A DNA stretch of 64,000 nucleotides, from assembly GCF_033439725.1 (NCBI RefSeq), contig NW_026944389.1, positions 1,798,001-1,862,000 on the forward strand. The letters are read 5' to 3'. How positions within the stretch are numbered: the stretch's first letter is position 1; every line of letters begins with the position of its first letter. A program made the position numbers and the translations under genes. This document shows positions 1 to 10,846 of this stretch, piece after piece. The stretch is from Neurospora tetraspora. Taxonomy: Eukaryota > Ascomycota > Sordariomycetes > Sordariales > Sordariaceae. Below the pieces are notes generated by a model. It did not search any database, was not told where the DNA came from, and saw nothing but the letters and a program-made list of their open reading frames with translations.

Positions 1-745
1 CAAGGTTACCGCTGAAGCTTCTGCCACCACGGTTACCACTACTGCCACCGCTACCGCTGTCCCTGCCACAGAGACTCCCGCCACCAGCTTCGCCGACTCC
101 CAGGCACCTACGCTCATCAATGGCGAGATTCCTACCTCTACCCCGATCAACACAGTTCCAGTTACCAAGATCCAAACTGCCGAAGCAGAGCTCAAGGTGG
201 AGTCGGTCGAGAGGGAGCCTGTCGTTGTGCTGGAGCCTATCGAGGAGGAGCCAAAGATCAAGGTGCGCATTGATGAGGATGTCAAGCTGGATAAGGATGG
301 CGAGGAGGTCAAGCATACCAAGGTTGAGCTTGAGGTGCCCTTAATGGCGGGTGAACCCCCGTCTAAGGAGGAGGCGAGGAAGATGATCGAGGAGGCCAAG
401 GCTATGGTTGAGGCTGCCGTCAAGGCCGATGCTGAGGCCGCGGCTGCCCTTATTGAGGGCTCCAAGGCCGATGTTGAGGATGAACAGGCTGAAGGCGAGG
501 CTGAGGCCGAGACCAAGGCTACCGAGGAAGAGAAGGCCGATAGCAAGGGCAAGCGCAAGGCGGAGAAGATTAGCGTCGATGAGGATGAGAAGGCTGCGGG
601 TGAGGCTGAACAACCTCGGCGAGCCAAGAGGGTGAAGACCGAGGCAGAGTTGCGCAAGGATAGAATCCGGAAGCGCGCCTACCTCGGTCTCACCGCCACG
701 TTTGCCGTAGGAGCTCTTGGGTACGTGCTGCTTCTTTCCAAGTGA
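1..745 (+). CDS. C-terminal part of an acidic tail-anchored protein (5' end outside window)
   Basis: A reading frame is open from base 2 to the TGA at 743-745, so only the last ~247 residues are seen and the start lies left of the window. The first part is Thr/Ala/Pro-rich low complexity. It is followed by a long Glu/Lys/Ala-rich charged segment that is probably helical or coiled. A basic patch (KRKAEK and RRAKRVK, NLS-like) comes next, then one C-terminal hydrophobic segment, YLGLTATFAVGALGYVLLL, ending two residues before the stop. That layout suits a tail-anchored membrane protein with its charged body in the cytosol or nucleoplasm. I do not recognise the family. Codon use and the uninterrupted frame support a real gene; the function is unknown. 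Confidence 0.7.
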   Translation, partial: KVTAEASATTVTTTATATAVPATETPATSFADSQAPTLINGEIPTSTPINTVPVTKIQTAEAELKVESVEREPVVVLEPIEEEPKIKVRIDEDVKLDKDGEEVKHTKVELEVPLMAGEPPSKEEARKMIEEAKAMVEAAVKADAEAAAALIEGSKADVEDEQAEGEAEAETKATEEEKADSKGKRKAEKISVDEDEKAAGEAEQPRRAKRVKTEAELRKDRIRKRAYLGLTATFAVGALGYVLLLSK

Positions 746-2228
746 CATATTGACCGTTTGCTAACTTTTTCTGCGTAGTGCCCTTCTTCCCATAATCACA
801 CCGTATGTGGCCAACGTACTATAAATCCGTTTGGGACGTAGACACCATATTTCTTTGTTCTGTTTAAGCCGAGTTGGCACATGACGCGATATTGAAGGAG
901 ACAAGGGGCGCAGGCCGAGTTCGTTCAAGGAGTCTTCTGTGTACTAGGGATAATGGTCGTTTTGCTCTTGTATCTGGTTAACCACGGGTCAACTCGAACT
1001 TCGTGGGTAGCTTCGGTGTGCAGCATGGTTGGGCACCAGGACTCGGACGGAAATAGGATTTTCTTGAATTCAAGGTTGGTTTCATTTTCGGTTTGTTTTA
1101 TGTTGCACATACCCCCCACTTCGGCGTCTGTCGCCTGTCAATCAACGATTGAGAGTCCATGGCATGAAGGGCCATGGCTTTGAATGGAGGTGGACCGGTC
1201 GTTGGATGGAATCTGGTTCTCCATGTAGGAACAACATAGGTATATACAATCTTTGAACACAAGCGCAGGCGGTATGCTATTGATACTCTCGCTGAGGTGG
1301 GAACGAAAATATTTCAGCGGAGGAAGACTTCAGCTTCATGCTGGGCTGGGAGGCTCCTTTTGTAGATAGTCGAGTCTAGTGGACTGCGTCATGTATGGAA
1401 CAAAGCAGATCTTTCGGCAAGGGATTTTCCGAGGTCTATCTTCAGTGTCAGATATTCTTTGTCATGTATGCAACGCAATAGTCACACTGGCAGTTTCTCA
1501 TCGTTCGGCATCGCCCATTGACAACAAGCCAATGTCATAGACTCGACTTGGACAGGCATGGTGGAGAGGTACCTATTCTACCATATCGTCTGGTGTTTGC
1601 AAGTTATCAGCTTATCGCAAGCTTCAGGTGGGGGGAAAGCTGATATGCATTTACATAAGCTCTTATCGTTGTAAACGAGCAGACTCCAATTGAGCTCCAA
1701 TTTTGCAAGCGCACGAGTCATTTCCGCTCAATCGCACATCGCATATCTTTTCCTTTTTTCTCCTCTCTCCAATTTTTTTCTTCTCCCTTTCCCACCAAGC
1801 ATCAACACCACAAACATCATCACCATGATGTTTTGCGGGCTTCGTTCTGGCAGCCCTTAATTGGGAACTGTCAAAGGGGAACATGACCTCGGCGCTCATG
1901 CAAGCGTCGGCCGTTACCCCTCGACCCCTCTTCTTCACCTTCTTTTACCGAGTTAGCTTCCATTGGGCTTCTATTGGCGATCCCATGACCTGCTTCAAGG
2001 CCTTCGTGGCCAAAGGCGGCAATGGCCGGCTTTACCTCCGGGTAACGACAACCACCTTCCTGTCGTCCGCCTGTACCACATACGCGCCTGGCTGGTACCG
2101 GTCGACATGCCTACCTACGCCGTCGAACAATACGACTGCTTAGTCAATCTTTCAACCGTCGGGTTTCTCTCACCGTCCTTCATCGAAACGCATTGTCGAA
2201 ACGCAATACGCACTCTTTACACGTCACA
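746..2228. other. Intergenic region, no gene seen
   Basis: About 1.5 kb between the tail-anchored protein and the dehydrogenase. Short open frames exist but none shows splice structure or recognisable protein features. Pyrimidine-rich stretches near 1740-1800 and 2150-2220 probably belong to the promoter and leader of the downstream gene. Confidence 0.5.
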
Positions 2229-3536
2229 ATGAGGGCAAACACAAGATTGTGCAAGCAGCTGTTTGCTCAGCGCCGGACTTTCTCGTCCACTGCGCGCCGG
2301 CTGGATAACTATGCCTTCATTGGTCTAGGCCAAATGGTACGTCTCTTGCCCTTACTGCGCCCACTCGGGATAGGTTGCTGACTCTCAGACTATAGGGCTA
2401 TCAAATGGCTAGAAACCTACAATCCAAGCTTCCACCAAGCGATACTGTTCGCCTGTATGATATCAACCGGGGTGCGGCTGAAAAGCTCGCCCAGGAGATG
2501 TCGGCACAGCAAGCCGGAGGAGCTTCCGTTCACGTGGCGGACAGTGCAGCCGATGCTTCGAGAGAAGCGGTACGTGACACTCTCGCTCTTTGCCTTCATT
2601 CCCTTTCCTGCAAAAGCTTTTATGATGAGTTTGTTCCAATTCATGAGTTTTTCTAAGTTGGGCCCAGCGTTTTGCTGTGGCTTTGAAGTGATTACTGTTA
2701 TACAACATAAGCCAATCCTCTGAAAAGCTATCACACAATCTCTATTATTGTCATCATTCAATGTCAATGGCGACCCAAGACTGACTGGAATCTTGACATA
2801 GGACACGGTTGTAACATGCTTGCCCGAACCTCAGCACGTCAAGGCAACATACGAGTCGATCCTGAAGGCGGAGCTACCTGCCCGTCCTGGCCCTCGTCTG
2901 TTCATTGACTGCTCGACCATCGACCCTACGTCCTCGCGTGAGGTTGCCGCTGCGGTAGACAAGGCCCTCCCTAATGGGCAGGGTCACTTCGTCGATGCCC
3001 CAATGTCAGGTGGTGTTGTCGGAGCTACCGCTGGCACATTGACATTCATGCTTGGTGCCCCCGAGTCCCTTGTTGCGAGGTCTGAGATCGTCCTGCAGCG
3101 CATGGGCAAGCGGGTGTTGCACTGCGGTCCTCAGGGAGCAGGTCTGGCGGCGAAGCTTGCCAACAACTACCTGCTGGCAATTGAGAATATTGCCACCGCA
3201 GAGGCTATGAACCTGGGTGCCCGATGGGGCCTTGATCCGAAGGTGCTCGCCAGCGTGATCAATGTCAGCACTGGAAAGTGCTGGCCCAGTGAAGTCAACA
3301 ATCCTGTGCCGGGCGTTGTAGAGACTGCCCCGGCCATCCGTGACTACCAAGGTGGTTTCGGGATAGGACTGATGCGCAAGGACTTGAGGCTGGCCATTCT
3401 GGCAGCCAAGGAGGCCGACGCCAAGCTTGTGCTGGCGGACAAGGCTTCGGAGGTGTACGAGACTGCCGAGTCTGAAGAGCGATGCAAGGGCAGAGACTTC
3501 TCGGTTGTCTATCGGTGGTTGGGTGGAAAGGAGTAG
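2229..3536 (+). CDS. 3-hydroxyisobutyrate dehydrogenase, mitochondrial
   Basis: Three exons: 2229-2336, 2396-2569, 2802-3536 (338 aa; introns of 59 and 232 nt, both GT-AG). It oxidises 3-hydroxyisobutyrate to methylmalonate semialdehyde with NAD in mitochondrial valine catabolism. Residues 1-25 form a basic, Ser/Arg-rich presequence ending in RTFSSTARR. The spliced junction restores the nucleotide-binding loop as FIGLGQMGYQMARNL; exon 1 stops inside this motif, which supports the first intron. Further family hallmarks are the substrate-binding block FVDAPMSGGVVGATAGTL and the catalytic-lysine helix KLANNYLLAIENIATAEAMN. Length fits the family (about 300-340 aa). A related beta-hydroxyacid dehydrogenase is possible, but the presequence and motifs favour HIBADH. 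Confidence 0.93.
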
Positions 3537-4176
3537 ATACTGAAAATATTAACACCGTCTGCTTCTACTTTAATTCGTCTTTGATTACTCTTCGCGACTT
3601 TCCTTCTGCTTTCTGCTTTCGTTGTGTCCCAAAGTCTACCAGCTATCCTATGTAACGTCTTGCGCTCGAGTACTGGCCATCATTGGTCGTGATATATCCT
3701 CGACGTCGCTTTATGGTCGCTGTGTTAAGACCCCTATGTGTCCCTCATGTCTGATACTATGTTGTTGATCTACACAATCACAACTTCTCACCCATCACCT
3801 CAGCAAGGTATGCTATGCCGCCCAACCCCGAACACTCGCATTTTGCGTTATCGTATCTTTTCTGACCGGATTCACAGAAGCATCATCGTGATCGAGATAA
3901 ACACAAAACGCCACAGTTCTTGATGGACATGACACTCATCTAACAGGCGACTATCATATTCGCCCGCAGGGAAAGATGCACAGCGGCCGAAAACCCAAAA
4001 CCCATCCTTGCTTGAGGCTTATCCATGTTTTCAGCTCCACGTTGTCTGTGAAGGTGGTGAGGGTGAATATATTCAGGGCAGATGCCACGGAACTACAGTC
4101 ATCGAACTCGAACCAGAGATAGTTACTACCATATTACTTTCCAAAACTTCATCATTCATCCAATAATTCATACGCT
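3537..4176. other. Convergent 3' intergenic spacer
   Basis: Spacer between the 3' end of the dehydrogenase (plus strand) and the 3' end of the D-amino-acid oxidase (minus strand). It is T-rich on the plus strand just after the dehydrogenase stop, as expected for 3' UTR. No coding or RNA gene is seen. Confidence 0.5.
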
Positions 4177-5427
4177 CTAGAGCTTAGAGCCAACCTTCAA
4201 CTCACTCTTAATCTCGTCCACCAACTCCTGCACCCTAAACGCACACCCCCAGCTACCCTGATACCCCCACCCGCCATGTCCATAATTATGCACCACCCAC
4301 GTCCCATCAATCTTCTCCTTCTCGATCCTCACGCCGCCCTCCCTATACGGCCTCAGGCCCACCGCATGCCTAATCACATCCAGCGCCTCGATGCCCTTCC
4401 CGCCCGTCAACGCCGGACACGCCTCCACGGCGCGCTTCATGATCCTCGTCGCAATGTTCGGATCCGGCACGCCGTCCCAGTTGCCCTTCATGTACGTCCC
4501 ACCCAACACCGTCCCTCCGCCTGCCGCCCGCTGCATGATGTAGCACAACTCATCATCATTCCCATCATCCGTGCCGCTCGTGGACACCATGTTCCCCGCC
4601 GCCTCGTTGCGGACTACCACCACCTGCCCGCGCGCGGGCATGACTTTCTTGTCCATCACGCCCCCCAAGCGGCAGGAAAGCAAGCCCGTGGCGTTGATGA
4701 TGATATCCGGCTTGCGACCCGTGATGTGGCTCAGCGAAGCCGCGTCCGAGATGTGCTTGAGCACGGCCCGCTTGAACACCACGCCGCGCGCGCGGCACTG
4801 GCCGACGAGCCAGGGGAGGTAGATGGCCGTGTTGATGCAGACCGAGGTGAAAGAGGAGCCCGAGGACATGCCCTCGGGCAACTCGGAGGCGGGGAGGTCG
4901 ACGTAGTCGGGCATCAGGTCTTTGAACCACGGGTTGCGCACAAAGAGGCCTTCCGAGAGCGGGCCGGCTAAGCTGCCGCCGGCGGCTTCGTCTTTGGCGC
5001 GGCGGTAGAGGATGGAGGTCTGGAAGTGGATGCCGGCTTCTGGCACAGTCTCGGCGAGTTTTTTCAAAACGGGCCACGTTTCGCCTTCCCACCGGTTGTA
5101 TTCGAGGGCCATGGGCAGCACGTTGGCGCCCGCGAAGGGGGAGGTGTACTCCGCGTCATAGTCGCCCGGCATGTGCTTGGCTACTACGGTGATGGTGTTT
5201 CCTCCCTGCTTGGCTAGCTGGAGGGCGCAAGTGAGGCCGCTCACGCCGGCGCTGTGATGGACGTCATTGGATTAGTCGGGGCGATCAACGACGACGAGTG
5301 GTTTTGTGAGACCATTATGGTGTGTGTGATGTCTTGGGTAGAGGTACTTGAAGCGTTTTCAAGATTTGATAGCCGATACCGGCCGGGGATTGTGTGAGAC
5401 ATACCCTACAACGACAATCGTGGACAT
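4177..5427 (-). CDS. D-amino-acid oxidase, peroxisomal (PTS1)
   Basis: Two exons on the minus strand: 5427-5405 and 5251-4177 (365 aa), intron 5252-5404. The 23-nt first exon encodes MSTIVVVG. Joining it to exon 2 rebuilds the FAD-binding Rossmann loop MSTIVVVGAGVSGLTCALQL, which confirms both splice sites (donor GTATGT, acceptor CACAG). The C-terminal half carries the DAO signature around VVHNYGHGGWGYQGSWG and the conserved Arg in IRHAVGLRPYREGG. The last residues are SKL, a canonical peroxisomal targeting signal. The enzyme deaminates D-amino acids to 2-oxo acids, making H2O2 and NH3, consistent with a peroxisomal site. D-aspartate oxidase is the main alternative; substrate choice cannot be read from the sequence. 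Confidence 0.93.
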
Positions 5428-5755
5428 TATGAATATGGAGGAAGTGAGGGAGGACAACCTGAAGTCCTGAGATCAACGGGAGTATAAAATGTCACAAAGA
5501 GTCACTGCCAGGTCAAAAACAAAAACCGCACGTCTATTCAGCCTTTATAGAAGCTACTTTTCCTTTGCGGGTTAAATCATATCAACATGATCAAACCTCA
5601 AATCAGCAATGGGATCCCCGATCCGGGCCGTTCTCTTATCTTTTTTTAGTGGATTCTACCGGCCGGTCCCTTCCCCCGCACGCTGTAGCATCCACTGATG
5701 GTCCTTGCCGTTAAGGGGTCTAGCCCCCCATGGGTCGTTAATGTACAGTCCAATA

Positions 5756-6042
5756 CTGGTTTGTTTGTTAGCTCGAGACCTCGGGTCAACTTCCCTAGGC
5801 GTTTTCATGCTGTGCATATGCCTTTTCCAAAATAAAATACACCGTATTGGATCTTCTTGATGCCTTTCGGATCCGTACCTAGCCATTTTCATGCTGTGAA
5901 TATGCTTTTTCTAAAGTAAAATACACTGTATTAAAACTTATTAATGCCTTTCATTTAGTCCTTGTAAGGTTTAGGACAATTCGGAAGAGATCTCGTCCAG
6001 TATACTAGGAGTACGTAGGTACTAAGCTAACAAACAAACCAG
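5756..6042. repeat. Foldback element with 18-bp perfect terminal inverted repeats
   Basis: CTGGTTTGTTTGTTAGCT at 5756-5773 is the exact reverse complement of 6025-6042, bounding 287 bp of non-coding DNA. Size and layout resemble a MITE. No clear target-site duplication is seen and the ends match no family I recognise, so mobility is inference. Confidence 0.5.
5802..5952 (+). repeat. Diverged tandem duplication, 67-nt units with 84-nt period, RIP-like differences
   Basis: Units at 5802-5868 and 5886-5952 match at about 57 of 67 positions. Of the ten differences, six are C-to-T or G-to-A from the first to the second unit, two of them in CpA/TpG context. Both units lie inside the 18-bp inverted-repeat element. 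The bias is what RIP would leave, but the number of sites is small. Confidence 0.5.
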
Positions 6043-7054
6043 CACTAGATTGTAGTATAAAAGGCGCGCCCTAGCAGACTCCGCTACGGGCAACTCTAAC
6101 CGCTCGGGTTGCCGGTTGCGGAACGCTCCCGCTACGGTCCGTCTCAACGCCAATGTCCCCGCATTCCGAGCGTGAACCCCGCTGAACTTTAACCTCGCTC
6201 CTTCTCGTTCTTGTCCTGCTTGGCGATACATCGTCTTTTCAAGTCTATTGGCGCCGATCAGAATACATATTTAACTATTGAGTACCATGAGGCAAATAGA
6301 CGGGAGTGACACCACAGGATATTCCATGTAATCGACCCTCCCGTCCCTGTTTCGAACCTCCAGCATGGCGATATCGGTGCCTCAACGGTGTGACCGTCAC
6401 GCCGTCTCAGTGCATGCCCGCTTGGCGTGCGTAGGGCTGAACACGTTGGCATGTTGGACTGTTCAGGTTTCTCCAGATATCCATCGCTTCGGTCGCCCAG
6501 CTTCGATTGAATCTCACGTTCCAGATACACATTTTGAAACCAAAACCTCGGACTTGAGGCGTTCATCATCCGTCACGATTGGTTCATAAGCGGGATCGTC
6601 GGACATCCTCCAGACCAGTCACCTCCTCAAACAACAAGATTGGCTCTACACCATCATTCTCTCTGTGCCACGCAGCCACGGCGACAACGATGATCGATAT
6701 GCCCACTCAACAGTCCGGATGCCAACCACATCGACCCGGCCGGACCGGGGCGGCGCAACTATATCTTAAACTGGGCCAATAATCTCACCCTAATATCTCA
6801 CCTAAAGATGCTATTATAGTGGCTCCGCCGCTAGTCAGACGGGTCGATTTTGTAGACCTGACGAGTATGGGACTCAGCATTGGAGTTCTCTCGTCTTACC
6901 CATTTTTTCTCACACATTCGCTGATCTCAGGAAACCAGTCTTTGATACTCCTTCAAATGTTTTCATCTCTTCAATGATTGACGCATCATTTTCATGCCGA
7001 AAGGCAATGAGACTTTTCCACTGAAATTCATACTCGACCGACTGTTTCGCTGAA

Positions 7055-9699
7055 ATGTCAAACACACCCGGCCAGGATGAGGTCCATTCTTTTAGGGAAT
7101 GGGCTTCTAATCCTCACACTCCCACACGAGGCAGCCCTATGCCCAACGAAACCGGGAATTATTTCTCCCACCACCACGAGCATCGACCAGACAGTGGACA
7201 AACTGCTTATGGGAATAACCAATATCACTCCGGATATGGGGATGGACTCACTACACCACACAGCATCTACGACTACAGCAAACCTGTTTCTCCTCACCCA
7301 GATGCCTCACTGGTCCCTCCTGGTTCGATCTACCAGCGGCATGATGATGAGACCAAGCTCTTACAGGAGAATCTATGGCAACAACAGCAGGTCAAAGGGA
7401 CCTCCCAACCGGTCAACTTTTCAACTGTCCCCTTGACTTCACACAGCCTGGGTTCTCCTCCTGTCATCAGGAGTTCAACAGCCCGACTGTCCCGGCAAAG
7501 ACGCTCCAGCTGCGCCTGCTGGCCATGGCGATGGAGGAAATCATGGAACATGTACCTCTGCCTGCTTTTCGGCGTTGCGTGTGCTGCTTCCCATCACTTC
7601 TACTACTGGTCGCTCGACAGACGACCAGCCACGAACCAGATTAAGATGATGCGATATGGAACCATATTGGCCTTCGGAGCGAAAGCAGGTCTGAGCGCTG
7701 CCGTTATTGTCGCTTTCCGGCAGCGGGTATGGACAACGGTTCGAAAACGGTTCATGACTGTCGGCGCCTTGGATGCCTTGTTCTCGGCTACGGAGGACTC
7801 GCAGGCTGTGACGAGTCGGGAGATGGTCCAAAGTGCAAAAGTGGCGGCGCTGCTGGCGGCATATGTCTGGTAGGTTTCTTCCCTGTGCCGTTCCTTTGTG
7901 AAATACTCGAAACATATGCTTACATATGGGTAAGGCTGGCACCGCTCGTAGTAGTCCTTACTTCGAACACACTGCTCGTCGTTCCAAGGAGGGTTGAAAT
8001 CCGCGAAATGTGTCCAGGAGTAAGGACGCTCAACTTTACGTTCGAAGAAACGTATGAGTGGAGGAAACCTCCCAAGATTGACCGGCTGTTTGAGATTCCT
8101 CTATCTCTATGGAATACCACCAAGGAATCAGAGAAAGACACTCCTGAGTGGTTCGACTACTACACCGCACCCAATCCTAGTTTTCAGAATACAGCCACTA
8201 TCGGCTCCTTTCTTGAAGAGGCCGTCATGAGGAAGAATGCACCAATCGAGACATGTGGGAGTGGTTGGAGCTGCTCTTTCGAGATCCAATTCATAGCACC
8301 AGCCTACAAGTGTACCGAACTTGGCAGTGGTGTCGATTCCAAAGTCAACAACCTAACCCAACAATCCGGAAGCATCGCTCCGCCCTTCAACATGGACGTC
8401 CTCCTCCCCAAGGGAAAATTCACCTACTACGCCTTCACCAGCGGCGGCGAATACTCCACCACGCAAATGAAAGAAGTCGGCATCGGCGGCCGACCAACAA
8501 TGAACCCCCCCTTTCCCAAACACCTCGGCGCCTTCCGCACCGAGCCCATCATCTGGCTCGGCTACGTCACCCTCGCCGACGCGCTGTCCAAAGCCAACGA
8601 CACCAACCCTCCCTCAGTTCCCTCCAGCCCGTCCGATCCAGCCTGGAGCACCTCCTTCGTCCCGCACATGTTCGCCTGCGAGAACTACGAATCCAACTAC
8701 ACGGTGCGTATCAACTATACCGACGCGGCCCAGTCCACCAACGTGACCAAGGTAACCTACCTCCGCCCGGTGATCAACACGACTTACACCCCCCACATCG
8801 ACGCCAACGACGGCACCGCCGACAACGTCACCGCCGTTCCCACCGCCAACTACATCCTCCCCACCTCGGTCCCCCAATACCGGCGCACAGCCGCCTACCA
8901 CTCCTTGGGCTTCATGCTCCGCGACCAGATCAACGGCACGGTGGGAATCGGCGACGACCGCGATGACCTCGTCAACCCCATCGCCAACACCAAGGCCATC
9001 CAGACGTCGCGGCTGCTCGATTACGGCAACAACTACTTCCCCTTTCCGGACATCCAGCGACGGATCCAAAAGTTTTACGAGGACATCATCCTGTCTGTGC
9101 TGGGAAACCCCCAGTTTGCGAGCGTGGTCTGGGCGGCGAAGCCGGGGGAACAGAGCGGCGTGACGTTTAATAATGTTCCTCTGGACCAAGAAGGGCAGAA
9201 CAACAGGCCGCCGCCGCTCACAGACGAGCAGAGAGCGTACCTGTACCCGTGTACCAAGTTTCGTATGGCGCTGGTGTACAAGTTTAATGCGAGGTTGCTG
9301 TGGATCGTGTATAGCATCTCGATCGCGCTGGCGGTGATGGGGGTGGTGGTGGGGGCGTTGGCGCTGAGGGAGAATGGAGGGGTGGTGAGGGATACCAAGT
9401 TTTCGAGCATCGTGGCGGCGACGAGGGGGAGTGGCTTGGGGAGGGTGAGGTGGACGGATGGTGCTGATGGTGGGGTTTCTTCGGTTGGGAATGGGACGGT
9501 GCCGGAGGAGGTGAAGGGGTGGAGGATGGGGTATGGGGTTGTCGATACTTCTGGGAGTGGTGGCTATGGTGATGGACGGTTGGATGTGGGAGACGGAATG
9601 GGAGGGGGGCGGACGGTGTTTGGGTTTGGGTTCGAGGGGGATGTGAGGCAGTTGAGGAGGACGCCGAGTTTGGTTCAGTTGACAACGTTGGGGAAGTAG
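7055..9699 (+). CDS. Large multipass membrane protein with N-glycosylated exterior domain, unknown function
   Basis: Two exons: 7055-7869 and 7935-9699 (859 aa). The intron (7870-7934) has donor GTAGGT, a CTTAC branch-like site and a less usual AAG acceptor; only this acceptor keeps the frame. Residues 1-160 are polar and probably cytosolic. Hydrophobic segments follow at roughly 170-195, 205-230 and 260-285, the last rebuilt across the splice (AAYVWLAPLVVVLTSNTLL). Next comes a ~500-residue domain with many NxS/T sites and paired Cys, then a final membrane segment near 755-780 (LWIVYSISIALAVMGVVVGAL) and a Gly-rich tail. This three-plus-one layout is common among Sordariomycete membrane proteins that databases often call formylmethionine deformylase-like, a label without functional meaning. 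The role is unknown. Confidence 0.8.
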
Positions 9700-10019
9700 G
9701 CTTGATAACGTACGTAGCGTTTTGGGTACACTGTCCGGTCTTCCTATTTCTCATGTTGGGACACTGGGTGGTAGTTGCGTACCGGCGGCAGTCTCCATCC
9801 TCGTCGAGCTGTAATGGTAAGTTACAGTCACGTAGCCTTGACACTTTACAAGTAATCACAGCCTAGCCGGCCGGACAGCCTCGCACCCCAGGCCTCCGCG
9901 CATGCGCATGCAGACACTCACACAGAGCTGTTTCCAGGTGCTTGTTTCAAGACCTTTTCATTTCCTATCTATCTTTAGGTATCATCTTCGCATGTCCATC
10001 CCATTATATATATCTCCGC
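9700..10019. other. Convergent 3' spacer
   Basis: A 320-nt spacer between the stops of the plus-strand membrane protein and the minus-strand thioredoxin. No feature is seen apart from a short alternating GCATGCGCATGC stretch near 9899. Confidence 0.4.
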
Positions 10020-10269
10020 TTATTCAAGCTGCTTGGTGATGGCCGCCTTGATACCAGCGGGGTTGGCACCGACGACATCGCCAGCCTTCTCGCCGTCCTT
10101 GAAGATGATGAAAGTGGGCATGGCGCGGATGCCGAGCTCCTGGGCGAGGTCGGGAAGGGCGTCGACGTCGAACTTGGCGAAGTAGACAGTCTCCTTGAAC
10201 TGAGGCTCCTCGGAATACCTTTTCAAGAAAGAGAGAATAATCAGTTAGTGAACTGTTTTTGTTTGTATG

Positions 10270-10307
<38 letters not shown>

Positions 10308-10846
10308 TGGGACGGGAGTGTTTCGCTCGCGCGCGCGTCATGAATCACGGTAGGGAGGGGAGTATGTATGTATTTATGCTGAAAGAGCACAAGGCTGGGG
10401 CTGGAACTAGTGGGATCGGAAGGAATCGAAGGAACGTACTTGGCGACCACGGGAGCGATAGCCTTGCAAGGACCGCACCATTCAGCGAAAGCGTCGAGGA
10501 CGACGATGTGGTTCTTGGAAATGGCCTCCTTGAACTCGTCCTTGCTGTATACGAGATATTGTCAGTCATTGTGTACATTGATAGGCGGATGTTTGCGCCG
10601 GCGCAGGGCAGGCAAAGGCAGCATTGCGCCGTGATGCCATTGACTCCAAGCTTGGCTTCCATCACAGCCTCGAAGGGACAGGAGAGGGACAAATAGAACT
10701 CACGTAGCAATGTTGTGGACAGTCATCTTGGGCGACGAAGTGGTGAAGAACCGGGAAGCGATTGAAGGGGTATTGGTGATGATAGGGCGAGGAGTAGCTC
10801 TGGTGAAGGTGCTGACGGCAGGTCTGATGAATTTGGCGGAGAACAT
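10020..10846 (-). CDS. Thioredoxin with mitochondrial presequence and internal cytosolic-type start
   Basis: Three exons on the minus strand: 10846-10704, 10544-10440, 10218-10020 (148 aa). It is a disulfide reductase; the active site WCGPCK is in exon 2 and the cis-proline loop MPTFIIF in exon 3. Both splice junctions keep the frame (AC|C and AA|G). Residues 1-40 ([20 protein letters not shown] onward, ending FFTTSSPK) are basic, hydroxylated and free of acidic residues, a typical mitochondrial presequence. Residue 41 is a second Met ([12 protein letters not shown]), exactly where cytosolic thioredoxins begin, giving a 108-aa core. An in-frame ATG 16 codons upstream (10894) also exists but gives a less typical presequence. 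Intron 2 contains a 35-nt homopolymer. Confidence 0.93.
10270..10304. repeat. A35 homopolymer (poly-T in thioredoxin sense) inside intron 2
   Basis: Thirty-five consecutive A on the plus strand. In the transcript sense it is a poly-U tract 51-85 nt upstream of the intron 2 acceptor. Exact length is prone to sequencing and slippage error. Confidence 0.85.

Larger units (their letters stand above)
5428..7054. other. Gene-poor spacer with repeats
   Basis: About 1.6 kb between the divergent D-amino-acid oxidase and the membrane-protein gene. No convincing coding frame. It contains the foldback element at 5756-6042 and the tandem duplication inside it, both listed separately. The rest is unremarkable promoter-like sequence. 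Confidence 0.5.

Noticed and set aside
341-748. Minus-strand open frame of 135 codons opposite the acidic protein
   Set aside because: It is the antisense shadow of a Glu/Lys/Ala-rich coding frame, Leu/Ser-rich and without its own signals.
4276-4971. Plus-strand open frame of 231 codons
   Set aside because: Antisense of the D-amino-acid oxidase; His/Arg/Pro-rich composition typical of a shadow.
8253-8966. Plus-strand 237-codon frame inside the membrane-protein gene
   Set aside because: Alternative frame of a spliced, motif-bearing gene; Arg/His/Pro-rich.
9284-9859. Minus-strand 191-codon Pro/Ser-rich frame
   Set aside because: Antisense of the Gly-rich C terminus of the membrane protein.
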